Assembly (NCBI GenBank): GCA_902493895.1
Contig: CABUQW010000002.1
Coordinates: 51,511 to 115,510 of the forward strand
Direction of reading: 5' to 3'
Source of the DNA: an uncultured Collinsella sp.
Lineage (GTDB): Bacteria > Actinomycetota > Coriobacteriia > Coriobacteriales > Coriobacteriaceae
Length of the DNA stretch: 64,000 nucleotides
This document shows, piece after piece, positions 8,831-17,074 of this stretch. A program made the translations under genes and the position numbers. Numbering within the stretch: the stretch's first letter is position 1; each line of letters opens with the position of its first letter. The notes beneath the pieces were generated by a model that ran no database searches, was not told the DNA's origin, and was given only the letters and a program-made list of their open reading frames with translations.

Positions 8831-9012
8831 TGGAGTACATGGGCTGGCGGATCGGCGTGTCGATGCGGGTGCCGTTTGTTTCCAGACTGTGTATCCCCGT
8901 GTCGAAGGAGCCGTCTCGCGCGCACGCCATGTTGTCAATGGGTTACAGTATGAACGGCGGCTATGTTTCCGCCAACGCACGAGAGGGTCGTCAACAAGGA
9001 GGATGCACGACG

Positions 9013-9729
9013 ATGCAGCGTGCCAAACAGATATCGGAGTCCATCGAACTGGGCATTATCCTGGCGCTCGCCGGCGGCTTTATGGATGTGTATTCGTACA
9101 TTGGGCGCGACCATGTTTTCGCAAACGCGCAGACGGGCAACATCCTGCTTGTGGGCGTGAGCATCTCGGAGGGCAATTGGGCACTTGCGGGGCGCTACTT
9201 CTTCCCTGTGGTGTCGTTTGCCGTGGGCATTATGCTTGCCGACCTGGTACACGAACGGTTTGGCAGCGTGATTCACTGGCGCCAAGTGACGGTGTTCTTT
9301 GAAGCCGTCATCTTGCTGGGTGTGAGCTTTATCCCGGGCGGCAATTTCAACCTGCTCGCCAACTGCCTCACCTCGTTTGCCTGCGGCATGCAGGTCGAGA
9401 GCTTCCGCAAGATCCACGGTCACGGCATCGCTACGACCATGTGCATCGGCAATCTGCGTAATGCCTTGCAAAACGTGGACGACTACATCATCACCCATAG
9501 GCGTGGCTTTTTGGAAAACGGCCTGCTGTACTTTGGCGTGATTTTCACCTTTGTGTTTGGCGCCGTGCTGGGCAATTGGTGCATTGAGCGCATGGGCTTG
9601 CACGCCATTGCGGTGGCGAGCGTGCTGCTGTTTGTCGCGTTTGGCATTATGTTTATCGACCGCGAGCGCGATTTGCGCTCTCGCTGGAAGGTTGCGGCCG
9701 AGGCTTGGAAAGAGGGCTGCCGAAAGTAA
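9013..9729 (+). CDS. YoaK-family (DUF1275) membrane protein
   Basis: 238 residues with about six hydrophobic segments. The ATG at 9013 follows AAGGAGG (8997-9003). The early motif GGFMDVYSYIGRDHVFANAQTGN matches the DUF1275 signature (GxxDaxsyl... fanaqTGN); FACGMQVESFRK and MCIGNLRN are further family motifs. The family is annotated as small integral membrane proteins of unknown, possibly transport, function. Monocistronic, followed by an intrinsic terminator. Confidence 0.88.
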   Translation: MQRAKQISESIELGIILALAGGFMDVYSYIGRDHVFANAQTGNILLVGVSISEGNWALAGRYFFPVVSFAVGIMLADLVHERFGSVIHWRQVTVFFEAVILLGVSFIPGGNFNLLANCLTSFACGMQVESFRKIHGHGIATTMCIGNLRNALQNVDDYIITHRRGFLENGLLYFGVIFTFVFGAVLGNWCIERMGLHAIAVASVLLFVAFGIMFIDRERDLRSRWKVAAEAWKEGCRK

Positions 9730-9735
9730 CCGAAT

Positions 9736-9776
9736 GCGGCAAAGGGGCTGTCCCTTTGCCGCAATATTTTTCATCG
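9736..9776 (+). terminator. Terminator after YoaK-type gene
   Basis: GCGGCAAAGGG and CCCTTTGCCGC form an 11-bp stem with a short GCTGT-type loop, followed by AATATTTTT. Confidence 0.85.
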
Positions 9777-9894
9777 TCTGTTGAAACGCTTTAAATAGTT
9801 TGACGTTCTCACGCGTTTTTTGTTTCAAAAGCGTTAGGATGGGACTCATAGCGTGGGGCGTAATGGATGCCCCGCACACGATGGGAGGCTATCA

Positions 9895-11061
9895 ATGGCT
9901 AATCGTTTCGTTCTCAATACCATCTCTTATCATGGTTCCGGCGCCATCAAGGAGATCCCCGGCGAGCTCCAGCGTCGCGGCTACAAGAAGATCTTCGTCT
10001 GCTCCGACCCCGATCTGGTCAAGTTTGGCGTTACCGCTAAGGTGACCGACGAGCTCGACGCCGCCGGCATCGCTTGGAGCCTCTACTCCGAGATCAAGCC
10101 CAACCCCACGATTCAGAACGTCAAGGACGGCGTCGAGGCCTTCAAGGCCGCCGAGGCTGACGCTATCGTGACCATCGGTGGCGGCTCCTCCATGGACACC
10201 GCCAAGGCCATCGGCATCATCATCAACAACCCCGAGTTCGCCGATGTCCGCAGCCTCGAGGGCGTTGCTCCCACTAAGAACCACGCCGTGTTCACCATCG
10301 CCGTGCCGACGACCGCCGGTACCGCTGCCGAGGTGACCATCAACTACGTCATCACCGACCCCGAGAAGGTCCGCAAGTTCGTGTGCGTCGACACCAACGA
10401 CGCCCCCGAGGTCGCCGTCGTCGACCCCGACATGATGGCTTCCATGCCCGCCGGCCTGACCGCCTCCACCGGCATGGACGCTCTGACCCACGCCATCGAG
10501 GGCTATACCACCAAGGGCGCTTGGGAGCTCTCCGACATGTTCCACTTTGAGGCCATCAAGCTGATCAGCGAGAACCTACGCGACTCCGTTGCCGAGGCCA
10601 AGTCCGGCCAGCCCGGCTCCGGCCGCGAGGGCATGGCCCTTGGCCAGTATGTCGCCGGCATGGGCTTCTCCAATGTTGGCCTGGGCATCGACCACGCCAT
10701 GGCTCACACCCTGTCCGCTCACTACGACACCCCGCACGGCGTCGCTTGCGCCATGCTGCTGCCGATCGCCATGGAGTTCAACAAGCCGGTTTGCGCCGAG
10801 CGTCTGGCCAAGGTTGCCGTCGCCATGGGCGTTGACACCACGGGCATGAGCACCGACGAGGCTGCCGACGCCGCTATCGCCGCCGTCAAGCAGCTTTCCG
10901 CCGACGTGAATATCCCGCACGTCTGCGAGGCCATGAAGGCTGACGAGATCGAGGTCCTGGCCAAGGACGCCATGGCCGACGCTTGTTTCCCGGGTAACCC
11001 GCGCGAGGCAACGCTCGACGACGTCATCGAGCTCTTCAAGAAGATCTGCCCGGCTGCCTAG
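9895..11061 (+). CDS. Iron-containing alcohol dehydrogenase
   Basis: 388 residues, usual for the family. The ATG at 9895 follows GGGAGG (9883-9888). The nucleotide-binding motif GGGSSMDTAKAIG, the TTAGTAAEVT segment and the metal-ligand region GMDALTHAIEGY ... HAMAHTLSAHYDTPHG are all intact (ligands Asp, His, His, His). The enzyme interconverts an alcohol or diol with its aldehyde using NAD(P)H, and in fermenters helps dispose of reductant. Codon use is strikingly biased toward C-ending codons (AAG, GAC, ATC, GCC), more so than in neighbours, suggesting high expression. The upstream spacer has TTGACG near 9799. A strong terminator follows. Confidence 0.93.
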   Translation: MANRFVLNTISYHGSGAIKEIPGELQRRGYKKIFVCSDPDLVKFGVTAKVTDELDAAGIAWSLYSEIKPNPTIQNVKDGVEAFKAAEADAIVTIGGGSSMDTAKAIGIIINNPEFADVRSLEGVAPTKNHAVFTIAVPTTAGTAAEVTINYVITDPEKVRKFVCVDTNDAPEVAVVDPDMMASMPAGLTASTGMDALTHAIEGYTTKGAWELSDMFHFEAIKLISENLRDSVAEAKSGQPGSGREGMALGQYVAGMGFSNVGLGIDHAMAHTLSAHYDTPHGVACAMLLPIAMEFNKPVCAERLAKVAVAMGVDTTGMSTDEAADAAIAAVKQLSADVNIPHVCEAMKADEIEVLAKDAMADACFPGNPREATLDDVIELFKKICPAA

Positions 11062-11114
11062 CCCAGTTTGGTGGTCCTTCGCCCGTAGGTGTATGGTCTT
11101 TTGACGTGCCGCTG

Positions 11115-11146
11115 GCCCCGCCGTGCTACGCACGGCGGGGCTTTTT
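11115..11146 (+). terminator. Terminator after alcohol dehydrogenase
   Basis: GCCCCGCCGTG (11115-11125) pairs with CACGGCGGGGC (11131-11141), followed by TTTTT. Confidence 0.93.
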
Positions 11147-11665
11147 GTGCTGCGTCGATGCCCTGAGACGGACAAAACCAAGGCGTACTGCCCGCTGCGG
11201 ATAGGTGGTGCACTTCCCTGCGTGCATTTTTGGGAGTATTCAACAAGCTCTTAAAAATGCATAACGTTGTGAATGGGCGGTAGTGATCCGCAGGCGCCCA
11301 TCGACAGCCATTGTGGGCGGGCTATCGATGAGTGGAGGGGGTTGTTACTGAGTTTCTGCTTTGCGACGACCTGCAACACTGCTGTAACCGCGTCGTTTTG
11401 TCGTTCGTGATGGGGCCGTTGGGGCCCACGGTGCTGAATACTCCGTTTTTTGCACGGTCCAAGGTGGGGCACCCTGAGACGAAGCAAAAAGATGCCTCAT
11501 TTCTATGCAAATACCAATAGGATTTATGCAAGATTGAGATTGTAAACCGTGCACGTGCACAAAACCGGTGCGGGGACGTCTGGAGGCGGCTCGGCTCCTG
11601 GGGCATTGCACGTGCAGAACGGTTAAAATCGGGACTCGGTCTTAGTTTTACTTGGAAGGATGCAT
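11147..11665. other. 520-bp spacer without a convincing gene; several inverted repeats
   Basis: Short open frames exist on both strands, but none has a ribosome binding site with recognisable content. Structured pieces: TGCATTTTTGGGAG/CTCTTAAAAATGCA around 11223-11261; CATCGACAGCC/GGCTATCGATG around 11300-11330; and an imperfect pair TGCACGTGCA (about 11550) / TGCACGTGCA (about 11607) flanked by AACCG and CGGTT, just before the M42 gene. TTAAAAT near 11624 resembles the -10 boxes seen elsewhere in this window. It could be a mobile-element remnant or a regulatory region. Confidence 0.45.
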
Positions 11666-12709
11666 ATGACTTCTAATATTGATGCTTCTCTAGAGGAGAC
11701 GCTCTCCTATATCGCAGGACAGCTTAAGACGCTGACTTCTATTGCCTCCCCTACCGGCTATACCCGTGCGGCGACTGATTATCTGATGGAGACCCTGCGC
11801 GATATGGGGTTTGGGCCTGAGCGTTCTAATAAGGGTAACGTGCTCGTTGAGCTTGGCGGCGAGGGCGAGCCGCTCGTACTGGCGAGCCATGTCGATACCC
11901 TAGGCGCCATGGTGCGTTCCATTAAGGACAATGGCCGCCTGCGCCCCACGACGCTCGGTGGGCATCAGTGGTCTACGGCCGATGGCGAGAACTGCACCGT
12001 CTACACGCGCGACGGCAATGTCTACACGGGCGTGGTTCTTAACACCGAGCCTTCGGCGCACGTGGCCGACGAGCCGGTCAAGACCATCGAGAAGAACATG
12101 GAGATCTTGCTCGACGAGAACGTCGACAGCAAGGACGATGTGCTCGAGCTGGGTATTCAGACCGGCGACATCATCGCTATGGATCCTCGCACGACGGTGA
12201 CGGAGAGCGGCTACATTAAGAGCCGCTTCCTGGATGACAAGCTATCGGCCGCCATTTTGTTGGGCTTGGCGCGTGCCGTCGCCGCTGGCGAGGTGACGCT
12301 TTCGCGTAAGGTTTCGCTGCTCTTTACCGTGTACGAGGAGGTGGGCCACGGCGGCGCCTTCGTGCCGGCCGACACGCGCGAGATGATCAGCGTTGACATG
12401 GGCTGCGTGGGCGACGACCTAGGCTGCACCGAGCACATGGTGTCGATCTGCGCCAAGGATTCGGGCGGTCCGTACAACTACGACCTGGTGACGGCGCTGT
12501 CCAATATCGCGCGCGAGCTTGAGCTCGATTACGCTATCGACGTGTATCCGCATTACGGTTCGGACGTCGAAGCCACGCTCTCTGCCGGCTACGACATTCG
12601 CCATGGTCTGATCGGCCCCGGCGTGTATGCGAGCCACAACTACGAGCGTAGCCACATGGACGGCGTGCGCAACACCTTCGAGCTCGTCCGCGCCTACGTA
12701 CAGCGCTAG
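11666..12709 (+). CDS. M42-family metallopeptidase (glutamyl/leucyl aminopeptidase type)
   Basis: 347 residues. GGAAGG (11654-11659) favours the ATG at 11666 over the one at 11660. The co-catalytic metal site of M42/PepA-TET peptidases is complete: ASHVDT (His, Asp), FLDDKLSA (bridging Asp), YEEVGHGG (catalytic Glu-Glu), VDMG (Asp) and ASHNYERSHMDG (His). These enzymes form large tetrahedral dodecamers in the cytoplasm and trim N-terminal residues from peptides. No signal peptide. Monocistronic. Confidence 0.9.
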   Translation: MTSNIDASLEETLSYIAGQLKTLTSIASPTGYTRAATDYLMETLRDMGFGPERSNKGNVLVELGGEGEPLVLASHVDTLGAMVRSIKDNGRLRPTTLGGHQWSTADGENCTVYTRDGNVYTGVVLNTEPSAHVADEPVKTIEKNMEILLDENVDSKDDVLELGIQTGDIIAMDPRTTVTESGYIKSRFLDDKLSAAILLGLARAVAAGEVTLSRKVSLLFTVYEEVGHGGAFVPADTREMISVDMGCVGDDLGCTEHMVSICAKDSGGPYNYDLVTALSNIARELELDYAIDVYPHYGSDVEATLSAGYDIRHGLIGPGVYASHNYERSHMDGVRNTFELVRAYVQR

Positions 12710-12717
12710 CGATGCAG

Positions 12718-12752
12718 CGGCCTCGGCTGATACGGCAGTACCGACCGAGGCC
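12718..12752 (+). terminator. Hairpin after M42 peptidase gene
   Basis: CGGCCTCGG (12718-12726) pairs with CCGAGGCCG (12744-12752). There is no clear T-run, so termination may rely on this plus the following hairpin. Confidence 0.5.
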
Positions 12753-12764
12753 GTCCTCTCTAAG

Positions 12765-12827
12765 TTGCGGTGAAATAGGGACTGTTTGGCGGTTTTAAAC
12801 GCTTAAACAGTCCCTATTTCACCGCAA
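12765..12827. repeat. Perfect 23-bp inverted repeat, GGGACTG family
   Basis: Arms 12765-12787 and 12805-12827 are perfectly complementary (left arm begins TTGCGGTGAAATAGGGACTG). A close relative sits at 23816-23878. It lies between the convergent M42 and mnmA genes and may act as a bidirectional terminator. Confidence 0.8.
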
Positions 12828-12855
12828 TTTATGAAGGGGATGGGGCGAGGTGCTG

Positions 12856-13956
12856 CTATTTGATGGCTGCCGTAACGGTGCCGCCGCCCAGGGCGACGTC
12901 GCCGCGGTAGACGACGACTGCCTGGCCGGGGGCGATGGCTCGCTGCGGCTCGTCAAAAGTCAGCAGCATTTGCCCGTCTTCGCCGCGCGTAAGGGTCGCT
13001 GCTTGGTCTTTCTGACGGTAACGGTACTTGGCGCCCACGCGAATGCCGCCGGCATCGAGTTCTGCCTCCATGCGGTCGGCAGGGGCACTCCAGATCCAGT
13101 CGTTGGCCGTGAGCGCTGTGGCCGTTAGGTCCTCGGCCTCGCCCAGATGCACGGTGCTGCTGTCGGCGTCGACGCCCGTTACGTACACGGGATGCGCCAT
13201 CGCGACGCCCAGGCCCTTGCGCTGGCCGATGGTGTAGCGCAGCGCACCGTTGTGGCGCCCGACCACGCTGCCGTCGCGCCACACAATGTCGCCCGGTGCA
13301 GCGGGATGTCCGCAGCGGCGCTCGATATAGCCCGCGTAGTCACCGTCTGGAATAAAGCAGATGTCCTCGCTTTCGGCCTTCTTGGCGTTGGTAAAGCCCT
13401 GCTCGGCGGCAATGCGGCGCACGTCGCGCTCTTTGTCCAGCCCAGCCAGCGGAAAGATCGTGTGCGCCAGGCGTTCCTGCGTAAGCGAATACAAAAAGTA
13501 ACTCTGGTCCTTTTTGGGGTCCTCGCCGCGGTACAGCTGCCAGGTTCCGTCGGACGCCTGGCTCGTTTTGGCGTAGTGGCCCGTGGCGATGTAGTCGCAG
13601 CCCATATCCAGCGCCGCATCCAGCAATGCGCCAAACTTAATGTGGCGGTTGCAGATGATGCATGGGTTGGGCGTCAGCCCCTCCTGATAGGCGGTCACGA
13701 AGCGCTCGATAACGTTGCGGTCGAAGGCCTGCTGCAGGTCGAGCACATGGTGGGGCATCCCCAGGCACTCGGCGACAGCCTTTGCATCGGCGATGTCGCG
13801 GTCGACCTTACTCATGCCCGTGACGGGATCGGGCGCGGGGCAGGTGAGGCGCATGGTGGCGCCGACGCATTCGTAGCCCTGGCTTTTGAGCAGGTACGCG
13901 GTCACGCTAGAATCGACGCCGCCGCTCATGGCGACGAGCACGCGCTTGTTGTGCAT
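12856..13956 (-). CDS. mnmA: tRNA-specific 2-thiouridylase MnmA
   Basis: 366 residues, standard length. The ATG at 13956 follows AAGGAG. The PP-loop motif SGGVDSS is near the start. Catalytic cysteines lie in NPCIICN and ESEDICFIP, the pair that relays persulfide sulfur. The C-terminal part contains GQRKGLG and the beta-barrel 'GQAVVVY'. It thiolates U34 of tRNA Lys, Glu and Gln using ATP and a sulfur carrier. Cysteine synthase lies directly upstream on the same strand, but a terminator separates the two. Confidence 0.96.
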   Translation of the reverse strand: MHNKRVLVAMSGGVDSSVTAYLLKSQGYECVGATMRLTCPAPDPVTGMSKVDRDIADAKAVAECLGMPHHVLDLQQAFDRNVIERFVTAYQEGLTPNPCIICNRHIKFGALLDAALDMGCDYIATGHYAKTSQASDGTWQLYRGEDPKKDQSYFLYSLTQERLAHTIFPLAGLDKERDVRRIAAEQGFTNAKKAESEDICFIPDGDYAGYIERRCGHPAAPGDIVWRDGSVVGRHNGALRYTIGQRKGLGVAMAHPVYVTGVDADSSTVHLGEAEDLTATALTANDWIWSAPADRMEAELDAGGIRVGAKYRYRQKDQAATLTRGEDGQMLLTFDEPQRAIAPGQAVVVYRGDVALGGGTVTAAIK

Positions 13957-13984
13957 GGGGAGGTTCTCCTTGGTGGCATGTGGC

Positions 13985-14024
13985 CAAAAAAGAAAAGCGG
14001 CGCGGGAGGCTGGTTCCGCGCCGC
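13985..14024 (-). terminator. Terminator after cysK (minus strand)
   Basis: GCGGCGCGG (13997-14005) pairs with CCGCGCCGC (14016-14024). Read on the minus strand, the hairpin is followed by TTTTCTTTTTT. It separates cysK from mnmA. Confidence 0.8.
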
Positions 14025-14137
14025 AGACATTGTAGCAAGTTCGGACGTCTCGTGGGACACCCTAACGAGATGGGCTCAGGCAGCCAGAAGAGAGGATAGG
14101 CCGGCATGCCATGGGCCTATCGACAAGTGACGGGCCC

Positions 14138-15076
<939 letters not shown>

Positions 15077-15181
15077 GGTGAACCTCCAAAGTGTTCAAGT
15101 TGCTGGTTGCCGTGTGGTTTCACGGTGCGTGTAGCAGCTAAACCCATAAACCTTATAGGTTGTTCGTTTAGCTGTTGGGAA

Positions 15182-15210
15182 GCATACTAGACACTAAAGC
15201 CTAGTAATGC
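15182..15210. promoter_or_regulatory. Palindromic candidate operator between cysK and Rrf2 gene
   Basis: GCATACTAG (15182-15190) and CTAGTAATGC (15201-15210) form an inverted repeat with one bulged base around ACACTAAAGC, in the shared promoter region. It is a candidate binding site for the adjacent Rrf2 protein. TAGAAT near 15288 fits a -10 box for the regulator gene. Confidence 0.4.
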
Positions 15211-15329
15211 AATAGGAAATAGAAGATTATTACGAGCTGATTAACCATCTTGACCGGAACGGGTATTTTCAAAACCAATTTTTCGGCTAGAATTTCTACG
15301 GACTAAATGACCGAAAGGCAGCACTATAC

Positions 15330-15758
15330 ATGTTGGTTTCTACAAAGGGCAGATATGCCCTGCGCGTTATGGTCGATCTGGCCGAGCACCAGGCGGCCGG
15401 TCGCATCCCGCTCAAAGAGATCGCGGCGCGACAGGGGATTTCCGAGAAATATCTCGAGAACATCTTGGCTACGCTCGTGCGCGCCAACATGCTTTCGGGC
15501 ATGCGCGGCAAGGGCGGCGGCTACGTGCTCACGCGCCCGCCCGAGCAGTACACGGTGGGCGAGATCCTGCGCCTGACCGAGGGCAGTCTGGCACCGGTTG
15601 CATGCCTGGATGGCGACTGCAAGGGCTGCTCACGCTCGGATGAGTGCCCCACGCTCGACGTGTGGAAGAACCTGGACAAGCTCATCAACGACTACCTCGA
15701 CGGTGTGACACTCGATCAACTTGTCGCTCCCAACCATGGCTACGACTACGTCATCTAA
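15330..15758 (+). CDS. Rrf2-family transcriptional regulator (IscR/CymR-like)
   Basis: 142 residues. The N-terminal winged helix starts KGRYALRVMVDLA and has the recognition part ISEKYLENIL; the wing carries RGKGGGYVL. A cysteine cluster Cys92, Cys97, Cys100 and Cys106 (ACLDGDCKGCSRSDEC) corresponds to the 2Fe-2S site of IscR, so it may sense Fe-S or redox state rather than bind CysK as CymR does. Position opposite cysK implies control of cysteine synthesis. Upstream ribosome binding site is weak (AAAGG, spacing about 13). Confidence 0.9.
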   Translation: MLVSTKGRYALRVMVDLAEHQAAGRIPLKEIAARQGISEKYLENILATLVRANMLSGMRGKGGGYVLTRPPEQYTVGEILRLTEGSLAPVACLDGDCKGCSRSDECPTLDVWKNLDKLINDYLDGVTLDQLVAPNHGYDYVI

Positions 15759-15769
15759 CCCACACCTGC

Positions 15770-15793
15770 CATTTGGGGACGGGGTAGAAATGG
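15770..15793. repeat. Short palindrome with GGGACGGGG loop
   Basis: CCATTT and AAATGG enclose GGGGACGGGGTAG. The same loop core occurs at 8809-8816 with different arms. Confidence 0.6.
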
Positions 15794-15827
15794 TAGATTC
15801 TCTCGCCCTTTGAGACTTGACAAATAA

Positions 15828-15866
15828 GAAGGCCGCCCATTTTTGCGATGGGCGGCCTTCGTTTTG
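15828..15866. terminator. Bidirectional terminator between convergent genes
   Basis: GAAGGCCGCCCAT (15828-15840) pairs with ATGGGCGGCCTTC (15848-15860), followed by GTTTT on the plus strand. It serves the Rrf2 gene and the convergent holin-like gene. Confidence 0.9.
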
Positions 15867-15900
15867 GGCTGTTGAGACGGGCACGGCCGGAATGGCCGTT

Positions 15901-16266
15901 TTAGTCCTCGGCGATGCTGTCGAGGATGCTGCGCGTGATGGATACCAGGATACTGCCCATAAAGGCCGATCCAAAGCTGGCGATGGAGACGCCCGCGCCC
16001 AGCAGATTGACCGACAGGTAGCTGGCCAGCTCGAGCATAAAGCTGTTGACTACGAGCTGAAAAACACCAAGCGTAATAATAGTGAGCGGCAGTGAGATGA
16101 CGGTCAGGAACGGTTTGACGAACGAATCGACAATGTTCAGGAACAGTCCCACAAAGGCAAAGCAGACCCAGGTCTCGGCAAAGCCGAAGGGTTGGATACC
16201 GGGGACGAGGAACGTGGCGATCGCGATGGCGATCGAGGTGAAGAGCCAGTTAAGCATAAAGCGCAT
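15901..16266 (-). CDS. Phage holin family / PF04020-type small membrane protein
   Basis: 121 residues with four predicted membrane helices. The sequence begins MRFMLNWLFTSIAIAIATFLVPGI and contains FVGLFLNIVDSFVKPFLTVISLPLTIITLG, the signature of the mycobacterial-type four-TMS 'holin' family (PF04020, YvlD-like). Despite the name, most members are chromosomal and not phage-linked, with roles in envelope stress suggested. No phage genes are near. Confidence 0.88.
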   Translation of the reverse strand: MRFMLNWLFTSIAIAIATFLVPGIQPFGFAETWVCFAFVGLFLNIVDSFVKPFLTVISLPLTIITLGVFQLVVNSFMLELASYLSVNLLGAGVSIASFGSAFMGSILVSITRSILDSIAED

Positions 16267-16536
16267 GGCGTGAATCCTTTCTTGCGCCGGGATTGCTGGC
16301 GTCGCGTGAAGCGGCTTACGGCGGCGACCTGGATGGTTGCGCGGGCGCGCCGCGGTGTTTGGGCGCCCATTGTCTCAAATATTCGTGGAGCTTACGTGCG
16401 CATATGGTTTCTAAACGGCGTCCGTCCTGAAAAACGCGCCGCTGGCAGAGAGTCTTGTCGCTTTAGTTTGGTGGTGTGCTACACTGCTACGGGCAAAAGC
16501 CACAGGCGTTGCCCTATTGCATAGAACGGGTGAACG
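16267..16536. other. Spacer upstream of the YerC leader with hairpins and possible promoter
   Basis: TACACT around 16479 could be a -10 box. Just downstream GGGCAA..GCC-ACA-GGC..TTGCCC (about 16493-16514) forms a compact nested hairpin, and CGGGTGAACGATGCCCG (about 16528-16544) another that covers the leader-ORF start. The rest shows nothing recognisable. Confidence 0.4.
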
Positions 16537-16587
16537 ATGCCCGATGTCAGTATCAACTTCGATGCCTTTTGGCGGGTTTGGCGGTGA
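16537..16587 (+). CDS. Putative 16-residue leader peptide with two Trp codons
   Basis: ATG at 16537 opens a 16-codon frame, MPDVSINFDAFWRVWR, ending TGA at 16585-16587, 3 nt before the start of the TrpR-like YerC gene. GGGTG (about 16528-16532) is a possible ribosome binding site. The downstream gene has none of its own, so coupling is plausible. Two UGG codons in the last five could make translation tryptophan-sensitive. No experimental basis; a small random frame is the alternative. Confidence 0.4.
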   Translation: MPDVSINFDAFWRVWR

Positions 16588-16590
16588 TCG

Positions 16591-16890
16591 ATGAATATCG
16601 AGAACATGTTTGACAAGCCTGATGTCAAGCAGCTGGTCCACGCATTTAGCCTTTTGGACGACGAGAAGGATATCCAAGCGTTTTTGACCGATATCTGCAC
16701 GCCGCGCGAGATTTGCGACCTTTCTCAGCGTTTGCAGGTTGCGCGCTATTTGGACGAGGGCGAGCCTTATGTTGAGGTTCAGGCCCGTACCGGCGCTTCG
16801 TCCACCACGGTGAGCCGCGTTTCAAAGGCGCTGAACGGCGAGTACGGTGGCTACCGCAAGATCCTCATTAAGTTGGAGGATGGCGAGTAG
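16591..16890 (+). CDS. YerC/YecD-type TrpR-related DNA-binding protein
   Basis: 99 residues. The TrpR-superfamily helix-turn-helix spans roughly 35-85: CTPREICDLSQRLQVARYL, then VEVQARTGASSTTVSRVSKALNGEYGGY, where the latter is the recognition turn. YerC family members are of unknown or regulatory function and in Bacillus sit beside the pcrB-pcrA helicase genes; here the gene precedes an AddB/AddA-like nuclease-helicase pair, an echo of that context. Start lacks a strong ribosome binding site and may be coupled to the 16-codon frame upstream. Confidence 0.88.
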   Translation: MNIENMFDKPDVKQLVHAFSLLDDEKDIQAFLTDICTPREICDLSQRLQVARYLDEGEPYVEVQARTGASSTTVSRVSKALNGEYGGYRKILIKLEDGE

Positions 16891-17074
16891 GCCAGCGACA
16901 ACATTGAATTACGAAGAACCGTCCCTCCGGGGGCGGTTTTTATATGCCTGCAATCGGCTGGTGCGTTGGGTTCAGGTTGCTTTGTACCAAAAGATGGAAC
17001 TGCGGTGGCAATGTGTCCGCTTGGGCGGGTAGGATGGATGCATTGATTATTGCGAACAGTTTGAGCGGAGGACC

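Noticed and set aside
8094..9302. 402-codon plus-strand frame opposite the YgiQ gene
   Set aside because: Shadow frame; the minus-strand product has the radical SAM cluster and the plus-strand one has no motif.
15901..16266. Holin as sign of a prophage
   Set aside because: No phage structural or lysis genes nearby; this PF04020 family is mostly chromosomal.
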